Origin: an uncultured beta proteobacterium | GTDB lineage: Bacteria; Pseudomonadota; Gammaproteobacteria; Burkholderiales; Burkholderiaceae_C | Length of the DNA: 49,313 bases | NCBI GenBank assembly: GCA_903828235.1 | Contig: CAIKLM010000138.1 | Coordinates: 1 to 49,313, forward strand | Direction: 5' to 3' | Part shown: one piece after another, positions 18,931-35,467 of the stretch | Layout of the letters: each line of letters starts with the position of its first letter | Position numbering within the stretch: position 1 is the stretch's first letter | Translations under genes and position numbers: made by a program | The notes under the pieces: model-generated | Databases searched by the model: none | Told to the model about the DNA's origin: nothing | What the model saw: the letters and a program-made list of their open reading frames with translations, nothing else

Positions 18931-19389
18931 ATGACCACCCTCAAGCTCAACGGCCGCGACACGACGCTGGCTGCCGACCCGTCCACCCCGCTGCTGTGGG
19001 TGCTGCGCGACGAGCTCGGCCTGACCGGCACCAAGTTCGGGTGCGGCCTGGCGCAGTGCGGCGCCTGCACGGTGCACATCGACGGCGCGCCGGTGCGCTC
19101 GTGCGTCACGCCGCTGGCGGCGGTGGCTGGCGCCCCGGTGGTCACGATCGAGGGCATCGGCAGCGACCGCGTCGGCGCCGCGGTGCAGGCGGCCTGGGTG
19201 AAGCACGACGTGGCGCAGTGCGGCTACTGCCAGAGCGGGCAGGTGATGGCCGCCACGGCGCTGCTCAGGCGCGCGAAGAAGCCCACCGACGCGCAGATCG
19301 ACGAGGCCCTGGCCGGCAACCTGTGCCGCTGCGGCACCTACCAGCGCATCCGCGCCGCCATCCACGACGCCGCGGCGTCGCTGGTCTGA
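18931..19389 (+). CDS. (2Fe-2S) subunit of a molybdenum hydroxylase (IorA-like)
   Basis: 152 residues, the small electron-transfer subunit of an aldehyde/N-heterocycle oxidoreductase of the xanthine-oxidase family. A plant-ferredoxin-type cluster is held by Cys38, 43, 46 and 58 (FGCGLAQCGACT), and a second all-helical cluster by Cys97, 100, 132 and 134 (QCGYCQSG, LCRCGTY). It has no signal peptide. It lies 11 bases before the catalytic subunit, which has a Tat signal. A similar layout is seen in isoquinoline 1-oxidoreductase and PaoABC-like enzymes. About 110 bases without a gene precede it, with GTAGAAC around 18877 as a weak -10. Confidence 0.9.
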   Translation: MTTLKLNGRDTTLAADPSTPLLWVLRDELGLTGTKFGCGLAQCGACTVHIDGAPVRSCVTPLAAVAGAPVVTIEGIGSDRVGAAVQAAWVKHDVAQCGYCQSGQVMAATALLRRAKKPTDAQIDEALAGNLCRCGTYQRIRAAIHDAAASLV

Positions 19390-19400
19390 GGGAGCCCGCC

Positions 19401-21638
19401 GTGATCGTCGACCGCCTCCTCCAGCAGGCCGCGCCCGGCCCGGCCCTGCCGCGCCGCCGCTTCCTGGCGGCCACCGCCACCGTCGGCGGCCTGCTCGGCC
19501 TGGGCCTGTGGCCCGCGGCCGGCCGCGCGCAGGGCGCCGCCCGGCCCGGCAGCCGGCCGCACGAGCAGCCGCGCGCCTTCGTGTCGATCGCGCGCGACGG
19601 CACCGTCACCGTGCTGTGCAATCGCCTGGACATGGGCCAGGGCATCGAGACCGCGCTGGCCATGGCCTGCGCCGAGGAACTCGACGCCGACTGGAGCCGC
19701 GTCGTCACCGGCTTCGGCAACCAGCAGGGCGCCTACGTCGACCCGGCCATGGGCATGCACCTCACCGGCGGCAGCAACTCGGTCAAGAACAGCTGCCAGC
19801 AGTACCGCGAGCTGGGCGCGCGCACCCGGGCCATGCTGCTGGCGGCGGCGTCGCAGGAGTGGGGCGTGCCCGTGGCGCAGCTGAGGGCCGCGCAAGGCGT
19901 GGTGGCCGGCGGCGGCCGGCAGGCCGGCTACGGCGAGCTGTTCGAGGCCGCGATGGCCCAGCCCGTGCCCGAGGCGGTGACGCTGAAGCCCGCGGCCGAG
20001 TTCCGGCTGCTCGGCAAGCCGCAGGCGCTGACAGTGGCCCGCGCCAAGAGCGACGGCACGCAGCGCTACGCCATCGACGTGCGGTTGCCGGGCATGCTGA
20101 CGGCCGTGATCCAGCGCCCGCCGGTGTTCAACGGCCGCGTCGCCGGCTTCGACGCCGCCGCGGCGCGGCGCGTCAAGGGCGTGGTCGAGGTGTTCCCCGT
20201 GGCGCTGGACCGCGGCGGCCAGGGTCTGGCCGTGGTGGCCGAGGGCTACTGGCCCGCGAAGCTGGGCCGCGACGCGCTGAAGGTCGACTGGGCGCTGGCC
20301 GAGGCGCCGCGCGCCGACACCGAGGCGCTGCGCCGCGAGTACCTGGCGCTGGCGCAGAAGCCGGGCACGCCGGCGCCGCAGCCGGGCCTGCGCGCCGCGT
20401 CGCCGGCATCGCCGCCGGCCGGCGGCACGCCGCGCACCATCGCCGCCGAGTTCGTCTTCCCCTACCTGAACCACGCGCAGCTCGAGCCGCTGTGCTGCAC
20501 GGTCGACCTGCAGGCCGACCGCGCCGTGATCCACGCCGCCTCGCAGATGCCGGGCTCGGACGCCGCGGCGGCCGCCTCGGTGCTGGGGCTCAAGCCCGAG
20601 CAGGTGGAGATCGTCGTGCACATGGCCGGTGGCGGCTTCGGCCGCCGCGCCACGCCCACCGGCGAGTGGGTGCGCGAGGCCGCGGCCGTGGCCCGCGGCC
20701 TGGCCGAGCGCGGCCGCCGTGCGCCGGTGAAGGTGATGTGGAGCCGCGAGGACGACATGGCCGCCGGCTACTACCGCCCCTTCACCGTGCACCGCGCCGA
20801 GATCGGCTTCGACGCCGCCGGCAAGGTGCTGTCCTGGGAGCACCGCGTCGTCAGCCAGAGCATCCTGGCCGGTTCGCCCTTCGAGGCCTTCATGGTGCAG
20901 CAGGGGGTGGACGTGACCACCGTCGAGGGCCTGCGCGAGCCCTATGCGCTGCCCATGAACGTGAGCGTGCACCACCCGAAGGTCAATGTGCCGGTGCTGT
21001 GGTGGCGCGCCGTCGGCAGCACCCACACGGCCTACGTGATGGAGACGCTGATCGACGAGATCGCCGCGGCCACGCGCCAGGACCCGGTGGCCTACCGGAT
21101 GGCGCTGATGGGCAGCGACGCCAAGGCGGCGCGCCACAAGGCGGCGCTGCAGCTGGCCGTCGAGGCCAGCGGCTACGGCCGGCGCAAGCTGCCCGCGGGC
21201 ACGGCCTGGGGCGTGGCCGTGCACGAGAGCTTTGGCTCGGTGGTGGCCTACGTGGTGGAGGCGGCGCTGCGCGGGCGCGGCGCTGAGCGCCGGCCGGTGC
21301 TCACGCGCGTGACCGCCGGCGTGCACTGCAACTTTTGCGTCAACCCGCGCAGCGTGGCGGCGCAGGTGGAGGGCTCGGTGCTGATGGCGCTGGCCACCAC
21401 GCTGCCCGGCCACGCCATCACGCTGAAGGACGGCCGCGTCGAGCAGCGCAACTTCGACCGCTTCACGCTGCCGCGGCTGGCGCAGATGCCGCGCGTCGAC
21501 GTGCACTTGGTGCCCAGCGCCGAGCCGCCCACCGGCATGGGCGAGCCGGCCCTGCCGCCGCTGGCGCCGGCCTTCGCCAACGCGGTGGCGCGCCTGACGG
21601 GCCGCCGCCAGCGCGAGCTGCCTTTCCGCTGGGCCTGA
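19401..21638 (+). CDS. Molybdopterin-binding subunit of a molybdenum hydroxylase (IorB-like)
   Basis: 745 residues from a GTG preceded by GGGAG. A Tat signal is present (LPRRRFLAATATVGGLLGLGLWP), so the holoenzyme is folded in the cytoplasm and exported. Molybdopterin-cytosine-dinucleotide binding motifs include MGQGIETALAM, AGGGFGRRAT and SFGSVVAYV; the catalytic glutamate is Glu715 in TGMGEPALPP. This single-chain large subunit with only a small Fe-S partner is the isoquinoline 1-oxidoreductase type, acting on aldehydes or N-heterocycles and passing electrons to a cytochrome. No FAD subunit or XdhC-like maturation gene is adjacent. The real substrate is unknown. Confidence 0.88.
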   Translation: MIVDRLLQQAAPGPALPRRRFLAATATVGGLLGLGLWPAAGRAQGAARPGSRPHEQPRAFVSIARDGTVTVLCNRLDMGQGIETALAMACAEELDADWSRVVTGFGNQQGAYVDPAMGMHLTGGSNSVKNSCQQYRELGARTRAMLLAAASQEWGVPVAQLRAAQGVVAGGGRQAGYGELFEAAMAQPVPEAVTLKPAAEFRLLGKPQALTVARAKSDGTQRYAIDVRLPGMLTAVIQRPPVFNGRVAGFDAAAARRVKGVVEVFPVALDRGGQGLAVVAEGYWPAKLGRDALKVDWALAEAPRADTEALRREYLALAQKPGTPAPQPGLRAASPASPPAGGTPRTIAAEFVFPYLNHAQLEPLCCTVDLQADRAVIHAASQMPGSDAAAAASVLGLKPEQVEIVVHMAGGGFGRRATPTGEWVREAAAVARGLAERGRRAPVKVMWSREDDMAAGYYRPFTVHRAEIGFDAAGKVLSWEHRVVSQSILAGSPFEAFMVQQGVDVTTVEGLREPYALPMNVSVHHPKVNVPVLWWRAVGSTHTAYVMETLIDEIAAATRQDPVAYRMALMGSDAKAARHKAALQLAVEASGYGRRKLPAGTAWGVAVHESFGSVVAYVVEAALRGRGAERRPVLTRVTAGVHCNFCVNPRSVAAQVEGSVLMALATTLPGHAITLKDGRVEQRNFDRFTLPRLAQMPRVDVHLVPSAEPPTGMGEPALPPLAPAFANAVARLTGRRQRELPFRWA

Positions 21639-21698
21639 ACCCGCGCCGCTGACGCCGGGACGACGCGGCCGCGCGCCCGCGCGGCGCGACCGCGTCCC

Positions 21699-21704
21699 TA
21701 GAAT
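21699..21704 (+). promoter_or_regulatory. Candidate -10 element of uvrA
   Basis: TAGAAT lies 27 bases before the uvrA ATG. No good -35 is seen at the expected distance. It fits a recurring CTANANT element before several genes in this window. No LexA-type box was recognised in the 93-base gap. Confidence 0.4.
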
Positions 21705-21731
21705 CCCCCGCCTTCAACCCCGAAGGCCTGC

Positions 21732-27404
<5,673 letters not shown>

Positions 27405-27440
27405 GCCCCGGGCCGAGTGTTCAGGTGCCGCGGGCGGCGC

Positions 27441-27668
27441 TCAACGCGGGCGCTTCACCCACCACGAGAACGCGCCGGTCAGCCCCATCAGCGGCCACAG
27501 CGCGACGCACAGCAGCACCCAGGCCAGGCGGCTCTGCATCGGGTCGGACAGGTCAGCCGCAGCGCGCTTGGTGTGGCCCTCGCTGAACAGGTGCCGGCGC
27601 GAGTAGGTGGCGAGGCCGAACAGCGCCCCGAACAAGGTGAACAGCGTGATGACGACAGGAAAGGTCAT
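27441..27668 (-). CDS. Small two-helix membrane protein, 75 aa, unknown
   Basis: 75 residues from an ATG preceded by GAGGAG, which decides this start over a longer frame to 27725. Two hydrophobic helices (VVITLFTLFGALFGLATY and LAWVLLCVALWPLMGLTG) flank a basic/polar loop, and the C-terminus is positively charged (WWVKRPR). It lies 36 bases after uvrA in opposite orientation and 87 bases after the msrQ stop, so it may be a separate unit. Family not recognised. Confidence 0.65.
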   Translation of the reverse strand: MTFPVVITLFTLFGALFGLATYSRRHLFSEGHTKRAAADLSDPMQSRLAWVLLCVALWPLMGLTGAFSWWVKRPR

Positions 27669-27755
27669 GGCGGGCTCCTCGCTTCGGAAGGGCACCAGTC
27701 TGACGCGTTCGAGGGTGGAAATCAATCCAAGTTGACACCACTGATTGTCAAGTGG

Positions 27756-28376
27756 TCATGACACTCGTCGGGCGTAGCGCCACCACAGCCGCCAGCCCAG
27801 CAACACCGCGATCACGGCGGCATACACCGCGACTTCCGCGTAGTCGTTCTTGCCGCTGCGCATCCAGAAGAAGTGCAGCAGGCCCAGCAGCACCACGGCA
27901 TACACGGCCCGGTGCAGCATCTGCCAGCGCGCCGGCCCCAGCGCGCGCATGGCGCGGTTGAACGAGGTCGCCGCCAGCGGCAGCATCAGCAGCAGCGCGG
28001 CCGTGCCGACGAGGATGAAGTTGCGCTTGGCGATGTCGGGCAGGATGAGCCCGAGGTCCAGCCCCATGTCGAGCCAGGCGTAGCACAGGAAGTGCAGGGC
28101 GCCGTAGAAGAAGGCGAACAGCCCCAGCATGCGCCGCAGCCGCGCCAGTGCCGGCAGCCCCAGGGCCTGCCGCAGCGGCGTGACGGCCAGCGCCAGGCAC
28201 AGGAAGCGCAGCGTCCAGTCGCCGGTGCCGCGGATCAGCGCCTCGGCCGGGTTGGCGCCCAGCGTGTCCGTCACGGCGCCGTGCAGCAGCGCCGCGAAGG
28301 GCGCCAGCGACAACGCGAAGACCGCCGGCTTGGCCAGGGGGTGCAGCAGCCAGCGCTGCACGCGCGGCGCCGCCAC
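27756..28376 (-). CDS. msrQ: MsrQ, haem-binding membrane subunit of the methionine sulfoxide reductase
   Basis: 206 residues with about six membrane helices, of the ferric-reductase-like YedZ family. Candidate haem histidines sit in GALHFLCYAW, WQMLHRAVYA and LLHFFWM. It passes electrons from the quinone pool to MsrP in the periplasm. It starts 4 bases after the msrP stop, so the pair is one operon as in other proteobacteria. Confidence 0.93.
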   Translation of the reverse strand: MAAPRVQRWLLHPLAKPAVFALSLAPFAALLHGAVTDTLGANPAEALIRGTGDWTLRFLCLALAVTPLRQALGLPALARLRRMLGLFAFFYGALHFLCYAWLDMGLDLGLILPDIAKRNFILVGTAALLLMLPLAATSFNRAMRALGPARWQMLHRAVYAVVLLGLLHFFWMRSGKNDYAEVAVYAAVIAVLLGWRLWWRYARRVS

Positions 28377-28380
28377 GGCC

Positions 28381-29352
<972 letters not shown>

Positions 29353-29405
29353 GGTGGGGGTCCTGGGGGCGTTCGGGCGCAGGGTCGTCGCCCGCCTCGC
29401 CCGGG

Positions 29406-30785
29406 TTACAGCTCGCCGTAGGAGTGCAGTCCCGAGAGGAACATGTTCACGCCCAGGAAGGCGAAGGTCGTGATCGCCAGGCCCACCAGCGCCCACCACG
29501 CGCTCACCGCGCCGCGCAGGCCCTTCATCAGGCGCATGTGCAGCCAGGCGGCGTAGTTCAGCCACACGATCAGGGCCCAGGTTTCCTTCGGGTCCCAGCT
29601 CCAGTAGCCACCCCAGGCCTCGGCCGCCCACAGCGCGCCCAGGATGGTGGCGATGGTGAAGAAGGCGAAGCCGATCGCGATGGCCTTGTACATGACGTCG
29701 TCGAGCACCTCGAACGACGGCAGGCGCGCCGCGATGCGGCCGCGCAGCGACAGGATGCCGGCCACCAGCAGCGCGCTGACGCCGAAGTACACGGCCCAGT
29801 AGGTGGACAGCGGGTCGACGCTGCGGCGGAACACCATCGGCTCGAAGCACAGCACCACGCCCAGCAGCCACAGCGGGGCCAGCTTCCACCAGCGCGTCTC
29901 GGCGGCCTGCTGCTTGATCAGGTAGGCGAAGGCCACCATGGCCGCGATCGCGAAGGTGCCGTAGCCCACGAAGTTGGCCGGCACGTGCACCTTCATCCAC
30001 CAGCTCTGCAGCGCCGGCACCAGCGGCTGGATGGCGTGCGCCTCGCGCACCAGCGTGTACCACAGCAGGAAGCCGACGGCCGCGCTGACGATCAGCATCG
30101 CGAAGGCACCCAGGGCGCGCGTGCGGTAGTGCTGCTCGTAGTACAGGTAGAACAGCGTCGTCATCCAGCAGAACAGCACGAACACCTCGTAGAGGTTGCT
30201 CACCGGGATGTGGCCGATGCCGGTGCCGATCTGGTGGCTCTCGTACCAGCGCACGAGCGAGCCGATTAGCGCCATCACCACGGCCGACCAGGCGAACAGG
30301 CTGCCGAGCTTGAGCGCGGTGTTGTCGCCCGCGTCGCCGCCAGCGGTGCCGTCCCCCGCCCCGGCCAGGCGCGGCGCCAGCAGGCCGACCCAGTACAGCA
30401 GCGTGCTCAGGAAGAACAGCAGGCTCATCCACAGGATGGCGCTCTGGCTGGACAGGAAGTACTTCAGCAGGAACACCTTCTCGCCGGCCGCGAGGTCGGC
30501 GCCGAAGTCGTCGGTCGTGCGCGCGTACAGCGCGATGGCGAGCAGCACCGAGGCGCCCACGCCCAGGCTCAGGCCGCGCAGCGGGCTCCAGAACCAGCCC
30601 AGCGCGATGAGGCTGGGGGCGGTGAGCGCGAGGATCCAGGTCTCGTAGACGTCGAGCTTGCTGCCGTAGCGGTGGAACGCGTACGCCGTGCCGGCCACCA
30701 CGAGGGCGGCGAAGACCCAGTCGAACGCCGTGCGCCGCGCCAGCGGGTTGGCGCTGCGCCCCAGGATGAGCGTCGTCGTGTTCAT
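29406..30785 (-). CDS. ccsB: Cytochrome c biogenesis protein CcsB/CcsA (System II)
   Basis: 459 residues, multi-pass. The haem-handling tryptophan-rich motif [13 protein letters not shown] is present near residue 395, with conserved histidines in flanking loops ([22 protein letters not shown]). It works with ResB to move haem to the periplasmic side and attach it to CXXCH motifs. The ATG overlaps the resB stop by 4 bases. The number after CcsA/CcsB differs between organisms; here it is the WWD-domain partner. Confidence 0.93.
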   Translation of the reverse strand: MNTTTLILGRSANPLARRTAFDWVFAALVVAGTAYAFHRYGSKLDVYETWILALTAPSLIALGWFWSPLRGLSLGVGASVLLAIALYARTTDDFGADLAAGEKVFLLKYFLSSQSAILWMSLLFFLSTLLYWVGLLAPRLAGAGDGTAGGDAGDNTALKLGSLFAWSAVVMALIGSLVRWYESHQIGTGIGHIPVSNLYEVFVLFCWMTTLFYLYYEQHYRTRALGAFAMLIVSAAVGFLLWYTLVREAHAIQPLVPALQSWWMKVHVPANFVGYGTFAIAAMVAFAYLIKQQAAETRWWKLAPLWLLGVVLCFEPMVFRRSVDPLSTYWAVYFGVSALLVAGILSLRGRIAARLPSFEVLDDVMYKAIAIGFAFFTIATILGALWAAEAWGGYWSWDPKETWALIVWLNYAAWLHMRLMKGLRGAVSAWWALVGLAITTFAFLGVNMFLSGLHSYGEL

Positions 30786-32938
30786 GCGGCAGTCTCCTTC
30801 AGCAGCGCCTGCTTCAAGCGCTCGAACTCATGGTCGCCGTCGAGCGTGCGGCGCGTGCTCGACAAGGCGGTGGTGATGCGGGTGCGCCCGGCGTCGGCGG
30901 GCGCGGCCGGGTCGGGCTGCAGCCACACCCACAGCCGGCGGTCGCGCACATAGAGCATGACGAACACACCGATGATCAGCAACGCGCAGCCCACGTAGAC
31001 GAGCGTCTTGCCCGGGGCGCGCGCCACCTGGAAGACGCTGGCCTGCACCTGCTTGAAGTCGGCGAGCTGGAAGACCATCGGCGCCGGGTAGAAGTAGCTG
31101 TCCGACAGCGACGTCACCGCCAGCATCATGAAGCGCTCGGCGTCCGCGCCGGGCACCAGCGGCTTCAGGCCGGCCTGCTCGCGCGTCAGGTTGGTCAGCT
31201 CGAACAGCGCGCCGTTCAGGATGCGGAGCATGACCTCGCTGACGCGCTGGCGGTCGGCCTCGGGCACCGTGCTCTCGAGGAAGTCGGCCAGCGACTGCAC
31301 GCCGCTCACGCGCTGGCCCTGCGTGGCCGGCAGCTTGCCCTGCTCGACGCCGGCGAACAGGCCCAGCACGCGGCGCGTGGTGCCCAGCAGCTGCTCGGCC
31401 ATCTCGGGGCGCTCGCCCGGCGCCGCCAGCGCCACGTAGCGGCGCGCGGCGCGCTCGCGCTGGGCGGGATCGTCGAGCGCGGCGCGCAGGCGCATCCAGC
31501 CGTCGATGCGGCCCTGGTCGTCGGCCGGCACGCGCAGGTAGCGGAACTCGTCCTGCGCGGTCTCGCGCATGCCGAACAGGAACACGCTGGCCCCTTCCAG
31601 CGTCACCGGCGACATGAAGTTCTGGAACTCGCGGGCCTGGCCGGCGGCATCGCGCAGCCGGTAGGTGATGCTCGGCCCGATGTTGGTGAGGTCGCGCTTC
31701 GTGACGACCTTGTCGCCGGCGCCCAGGCGCTGGTCGAGCGAGTGCACGAGGTCGACACGGCGCACGTCGGCGCCGGCGGCGTCGGGGCCCGAGGCCATCA
31801 GGTTCTCGACGTTGATCACGCGCAGCGTGGCGAACTCCAGCGTCTTCTTCTCCTCGCCGCTGGGGCCCGTGCTGACCAGCTGCGTCGAGCCCCCGATGGT
31901 GCCCTTGACCTCGAAGGGCTCGCCCGGCCCCAGCGGGTGGGCGCGCAGCGTGACGCTGGAGCCGCCGTCGTCGAAGCTGCTCTGGTAGATGGCGATGCCG
32001 CGGTGGTAGGCCGGCTTGTTGACCTCGACGCGGTGCTCGATCTTCTCGCCGGTCTCGCGGTCGTGGACGACGATCTCGCTGGCGAACAGCCGCGGCATGC
32101 CAGTGGGGTAGTACTCGACGATGAAGCGCTTGAGCTCGACGTCGAAGGGCAGGTCCTGCAGCACCACGCCGCCGGGCATGGTGAGCACGGCGGTGCCGGC
32201 GGTCATGCCCTCGGGCACGAACAGGTTGCCGCGGAAGGTGGGGTTGCTGGTCGAGAGCCGGTGCTGCTCGGGCACGTCGGGGATCAGGCCGCCGCCGGAG
32301 AACACGCTCTTGCCCAGCACGGCCATGGTGGTGCGCACCATCATGTCGCCGTCGAGCAGGCCGCCGATGCAGATCAGCACGATGGCGCCATGGGCGGCCA
32401 GGTAGCCGATCTTGTTCGGCCGGCCCTTGCGCGCGGCGATCATCACCCCGTGGTCGCGCGTCTGGACCTTCGCGTGCCAGCCCTGGGCCACGAGCAGGCC
32501 GCTGACGCGCGCCACCGCCTCGGCCGGCGCCTCGGCCACCGCGGCCTGGCCCTTGTGCGCGAAGGCCATGAGGCTCTGCTCGCGCACGCTCTCCTTGTAC
32601 TGCGACCAGTCGCTGACGATCTTGGGCAGGTTGCGCGCGATGCACAGGCTGGTGGACACCACCAGGAAGGCCAGGATCAGCAGGAACCACGGCGCGCTGT
32701 ACACCGTCTGCAGCTGCAGCGCGCCGAAGACGTCGGCCCAGAACGGCCCGAACTGGTTGACGTAGTTGATCGCCGGCTCGTTCTGCTTGACCACCGTGCC
32801 GATGACGCTGGCGATGCAGATGACGGACAGCAGCGAGATCGAGAAGCGCATCGACGAGACGAGCTCGACGGCCTCGCGCAGCGCGTGCGAGCCGGAGCGG
32901 ACCTCGACGCCGGACGTGGATACAGCCATGCGGCGCAT
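30782..32938 (-). CDS. resB: Cytochrome c biogenesis protein ResB (System II)
   Basis: About 718 residues. Three membrane helices near the N-terminus ([55 protein letters not shown]) are followed by a large periplasmic domain and a last helix ([19 protein letters not shown]). This is the ResB layout, and it forms a complex with CcsB. Starts at 32938 or 32929 are both possible; neither has a clear ribosome site, and a longer frame to 32956 is less likely. The terminator of the upstream cytochrome gene lies at 32978-33001, so resB probably has its own promoter. Confidence 0.92.
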   Translation of the reverse strand: MRRMAVSTSGVEVRSGSHALREAVELVSSMRFSISLLSVICIASVIGTVVKQNEPAINYVNQFGPFWADVFGALQLQTVYSAPWFLLILAFLVVSTSLCIARNLPKIVSDWSQYKESVREQSLMAFAHKGQAAVAEAPAEAVARVSGLLVAQGWHAKVQTRDHGVMIAARKGRPNKIGYLAAHGAIVLICIGGLLDGDMMVRTTMAVLGKSVFSGGGLIPDVPEQHRLSTSNPTFRGNLFVPEGMTAGTAVLTMPGGVVLQDLPFDVELKRFIVEYYPTGMPRLFASEIVVHDRETGEKIEHRVEVNKPAYHRGIAIYQSSFDDGGSSVTLRAHPLGPGEPFEVKGTIGGSTQLVSTGPSGEEKKTLEFATLRVINVENLMASGPDAAGADVRRVDLVHSLDQRLGAGDKVVTKRDLTNIGPSITYRLRDAAGQAREFQNFMSPVTLEGASVFLFGMRETAQDEFRYLRVPADDQGRIDGWMRLRAALDDPAQRERAARRYVALAAPGERPEMAEQLLGTTRRVLGLFAGVEQGKLPATQGQRVSGVQSLADFLESTVPEADRQRVSEVMLRILNGALFELTNLTREQAGLKPLVPGADAERFMMLAVTSLSDSYFYPAPMVFQLADFKQVQASVFQVARAPGKTLVYVGCALLIIGVFVMLYVRDRRLWVWLQPDPAAPADAGRTRITTALSSTRRTLDGDHEFERLKQALLKETAA

Positions 32939-32977
32939 TATGGGTGCCGCGGCCACGCAAGACGGCTGCAGAAACGC

Positions 32978-33001
32978 AAAGGGCCGGCGCGAGGCCGACC
33001 C
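32978..33001 (-). terminator. Rho-independent terminator after the c4-like cytochrome gene
   Basis: On the minus strand GGGTCGGC pairs with GCCGGCCC around a CTCGC loop (one G-T pair), followed by TTT. It lies 22 bases past the cytochrome stop. Confidence 0.6.
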
Positions 33002-33023
33002 TGGCAGGGGGTGCGGCGGGGCG

Positions 33024-33677
33024 TCAGCGCAGGCCGGCGGCGAAGTCGGATACGGCCTTGATCTCGCGCTCGTTCATCTTGCCCGCGATGGTCATCATCT
33101 GCGCGTTGTTGGCGCGCTCGCCCAGGCGGAAGGCGTTCATCTGCGCCTCGGTGTAGGCGGCGTGCTGGCCGGCGATGCGCGGGTACTGCGCCGGGATGCC
33201 GCTGCCCGCCGGGCCGTGGCAGGCCGCGCAGGCCGGCACGCCCTTGGCCTTGATGCCGCCGCGCCAGATGGCCTCGCCCAGCGCCACCGTGTCCTTGTTG
33301 CCGGCGAAGCCCTTGGGCGCGGGCTTGCTGGCGTAGAACGCGGCGATGTGCTTCATGTCCTCTTCGGACAGCCCGGCGGCCAGGCCCTGCATGATGGCGT
33401 TGCGCCGCTTGCCGCTCTTGAACTCGGCGAGTTGCTTGACGATGTACTCGGGGTGCTGGCCCTGGAGGATGGGGTTGGCCGGCGCCCCGCGCGTGCCATC
33501 GGCGGTGTGGCAGGCCATGCAGGCGGCGGCCAGCTGCTGGCCGCGGGCGATGTCGGCCTTGAACGCCGGTGCGGCCGGCGTGGCGGCCTGCAGCGTGGCA
33601 GACACGAGCAAGGCGGCCGAGGCGACGAGGGCCGGGCGGGCCGTGGGGCTCCGGAAGAGGGCGTTCAGCAGCTTCAT
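33024..33677 (-). CDS. Di-haem cytochrome c, c4-like
   Basis: 217 residues with a signal peptide ending near residue 32 (LLVSATLQAAT). Two CXXCH haem sites, CMACH (53-57) and CAACH (150-154), lie in two similar halves, each with a methionine-containing ligand loop. This is the cytochrome c4 pattern, a periplasmic electron carrier usually serving terminal oxidases. It sits upstream of the ResB/CcsB maturation genes and is divergent from engB (78 bases apart), an order common in Burkholderiales. The start was set by the signal peptide; a longer frame to 33740 adds no sensible sequence. Confidence 0.92.
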   Translation of the reverse strand: MKLLNALFRSPTARPALVASAALLVSATLQAATPAAPAFKADIARGQQLAAACMACHTADGTRGAPANPILQGQHPEYIVKQLAEFKSGKRRNAIMQGLAAGLSEEDMKHIAAFYASKPAPKGFAGNKDTVALGEAIWRGGIKAKGVPACAACHGPAGSGIPAQYPRIAGQHAAYTEAQMNAFRLGERANNAQMMTIAGKMNEREIKAVSDFAAGLR

Positions 33678-33744
33678 GCAGGGGCTTTCGGGGGCGGGCG
33701 ATCCCGCGGCGGCGACGCCACGGGCCGGACAAACCCGCAAATTT

Positions 33745-33750
33745 TACAAT
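33745..33750 (+). promoter_or_regulatory. Candidate -10 element of engB
   Basis: TACAAT ends 5 bases before the engB ATG at 33756. If used, transcription would begin at about the ATG itself, giving a leaderless mRNA. No -35 is clear. Confidence 0.4.
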
Positions 33751-33755
33751 GCACC

Positions 33756-34538
33756 ATGACAACGTCCTTTCGTGCCCCCCCGGCCGGCCCCGCGGCCGCG
33801 CCAAGCCCGCGTCAAGCGGCCGCCGCCGTGTCGCCGCAGGCGCGCGCCGCGCTGGCCTGGCTGCACGGGGCGCGCTTCCTCACCACGGCCAGCCGGCTCG
33901 ACCAGCTGCCCCAGGGCGACCTGCCCGAGATCGCCTTCGTCGGCCGCAGCAACGCCGGCAAGAGCAGCGCCATCAACCGCCTGACGCAGCAACGGCGGCT
34001 CGCTTTCGCCTCGCGCACGCCGGGGCGCACGCAGCACATCAACCTGTTCGACCTCGGCCCGCGCGAAGCGCCCGAGGCGCGCCTGGCCGATCTGCCCGGC
34101 TATGGCTACGCCGCCGTGGAGCGTGCCGCCAAGCTGCGCTGGCAGGAGGTGATGGCGCAGTACCTCGAGCTGCGCCGGGCGCTGCACGGCGTGGTGCTGC
34201 TGGCCGACGCGCGCCTGGGCTTGACCGACCTCGACCAGCGCCTGCTGGCCCTGGTGGCGCCGCGCGTGGCCAACGGCGAGGTTCGCCTGCTGCTGCTGCT
34301 GACCAAGGTCGACAAGATCAACCGCTCCGAGGCGCAGCGGGCGCTGCGCGACGCCACCGAGGCGCTGGCGCCGCTGGGCACCGAGGCGGCCGACATCGGC
34401 GTGGCCACCTTCTCGGCGCTGACGGGGCAGGGCGTGGCCGACGTGGCCGAGGCGCTGCGCGGCTGGATCGAGCCGCCCGCGCCGGCCGTCGCCCCGCCCG
34501 CCGCGCCCGCGGCGACCCCTGCCGAGCCGGGTCCATGA
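33756..34538 (+). CDS. engB: Ribosome biogenesis GTPase EngB/YihA
   Basis: 260 residues. GTPase motifs in order: G1 GRSNAGKSS (63-71), G2 region RTPGRTQHIN, G3 DLPGYG (112-117), G4 TKVDK (183-187) and G5 SAL. It assists assembly of the 50S subunit. It has an Ala/Pro-rich lead of about 30 residues and a Pro/Ala tail, both longer than in E. coli. No Shine-Dalgarno precedes the ATG. The stop overlaps the next gene by 4 bases. Confidence 0.93.
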   Translation: MTTSFRAPPAGPAAAPSPRQAAAAVSPQARAALAWLHGARFLTTASRLDQLPQGDLPEIAFVGRSNAGKSSAINRLTQQRRLAFASRTPGRTQHINLFDLGPREAPEARLADLPGYGYAAVERAAKLRWQEVMAQYLELRRALHGVVLLADARLGLTDLDQRLLALVAPRVANGEVRLLLLLTKVDKINRSEAQRALRDATEALAPLGTEAADIGVATFSALTGQGVADVAEALRGWIEPPAPAVAPPAAPAATPAEPGP

Positions 34539-35431
34539 CGCCCCCCGACGCCATCCGCCTGAGCGAGGCCCGCCTGCCCGACGGCACGGTGCTGGCCTGC
34601 CGCAGCGCCGGCCAGGGCCCGGTGCGCGCGCTGCTGCTGCACGGCTTTCCGGAGGCCGCCTTCGCCTGGGACGAGGTGCTGCGCCGCCTGGCCCCGCGCC
34701 ACGCCGCGATGGCGCCCAACCAGCGCGGCTATCCGGGCAGCTCGGCGCCGGCTGGCGACGCTGCCTACCGCGCGCGCCATCTCGTGGCCGACCTCGCGGC
34801 CCTGATCGAGCAGCTCGGCGCCCCGCTGCCACTGCTCGTCGCGCACGACTGGGGCGGGGCCGTGGCCTGGAACCTGGCGGCGCAGCGGCCGGATCTGCTG
34901 CGGCGACTGCTCATCGTCAACTCGCCGCACCCGGCCACGTTCCTGCGCGAGCTGCGGCACGATGCCGACCAGATCGCGGCCAGCGCCTACATGAACTTCC
35001 TCGTGCGCCCCGACGCCGCCACGCTGCTGGCCGAGGACGACTTCCGCCGCCTCTGGCCCTTCTTCGGCGGCGCCTCCTGGCTGGACGCCGCCCAGCGCGA
35101 GCGCTACCGCGAGGCCTGGCGCAACGGCGGCCGCGGGCTCGACCCCATGCTGGCCTGGTACCGCGCCTCGCCGCTGCGGCCGGCGCTGCCGGGCGACTCC
35201 TCGCTGGCCCGCGTGGAACTGCCCGACGAGGCGGTGACGGTGCGCGTGCCCACCACGGTGCTGTGGGGCGAGCGCGACGTGGCGCTGCGCCCGGGCCTGC
35301 TGCGCGGCCTCGAGCGCTGGGTGCCCCGGCTCGACCTGCGCCGCGTGCCCGAGGGCTCGCACTGGCTGGTGCACGAGCAACCCGCCCTGGTCGCGTCGAC
35401 GATCGAGGAACTGATCGACCGCGGCCCCTGA
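34535..35431 (+). CDS. Alpha/beta hydrolase, epoxide hydrolase/dehalogenase-like
   Basis: 298 residues, no signal peptide. The nucleophile elbow is AHDWGGAVAW, an aspartate (Asp105) instead of serine, as in epoxide hydrolases and haloalkane dehalogenases; the oxyanion HGFPE motif is at 36-40. The acid is probably Asp in LWGERDVAL and the base His in EGSHWLVHE. A cap domain (SAYMNFLVRPDAATLL...) fits the epoxide hydrolase branch. It is coupled to engB by an ATGA overlap, although no functional link is obvious. Substrate unknown. Confidence 0.88.
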   Translation: MTPPDAIRLSEARLPDGTVLACRSAGQGPVRALLLHGFPEAAFAWDEVLRRLAPRHAAMAPNQRGYPGSSAPAGDAAYRARHLVADLAALIEQLGAPLPLLVAHDWGGAVAWNLAAQRPDLLRRLLIVNSPHPATFLRELRHDADQIAASAYMNFLVRPDAATLLAEDDFRRLWPFFGGASWLDAAQRERYREAWRNGGRGLDPMLAWYRASPLRPALPGDSSLARVELPDEAVTVRVPTTVLWGERDVALRPGLLRGLERWVPRLDLRRVPEGSHWLVHEQPALVASTIEELIDRGP

Positions 35432-35467
35432 GAGAGGTCCCGCGCGCCTGCGGGCGCGGCCGGGGCG

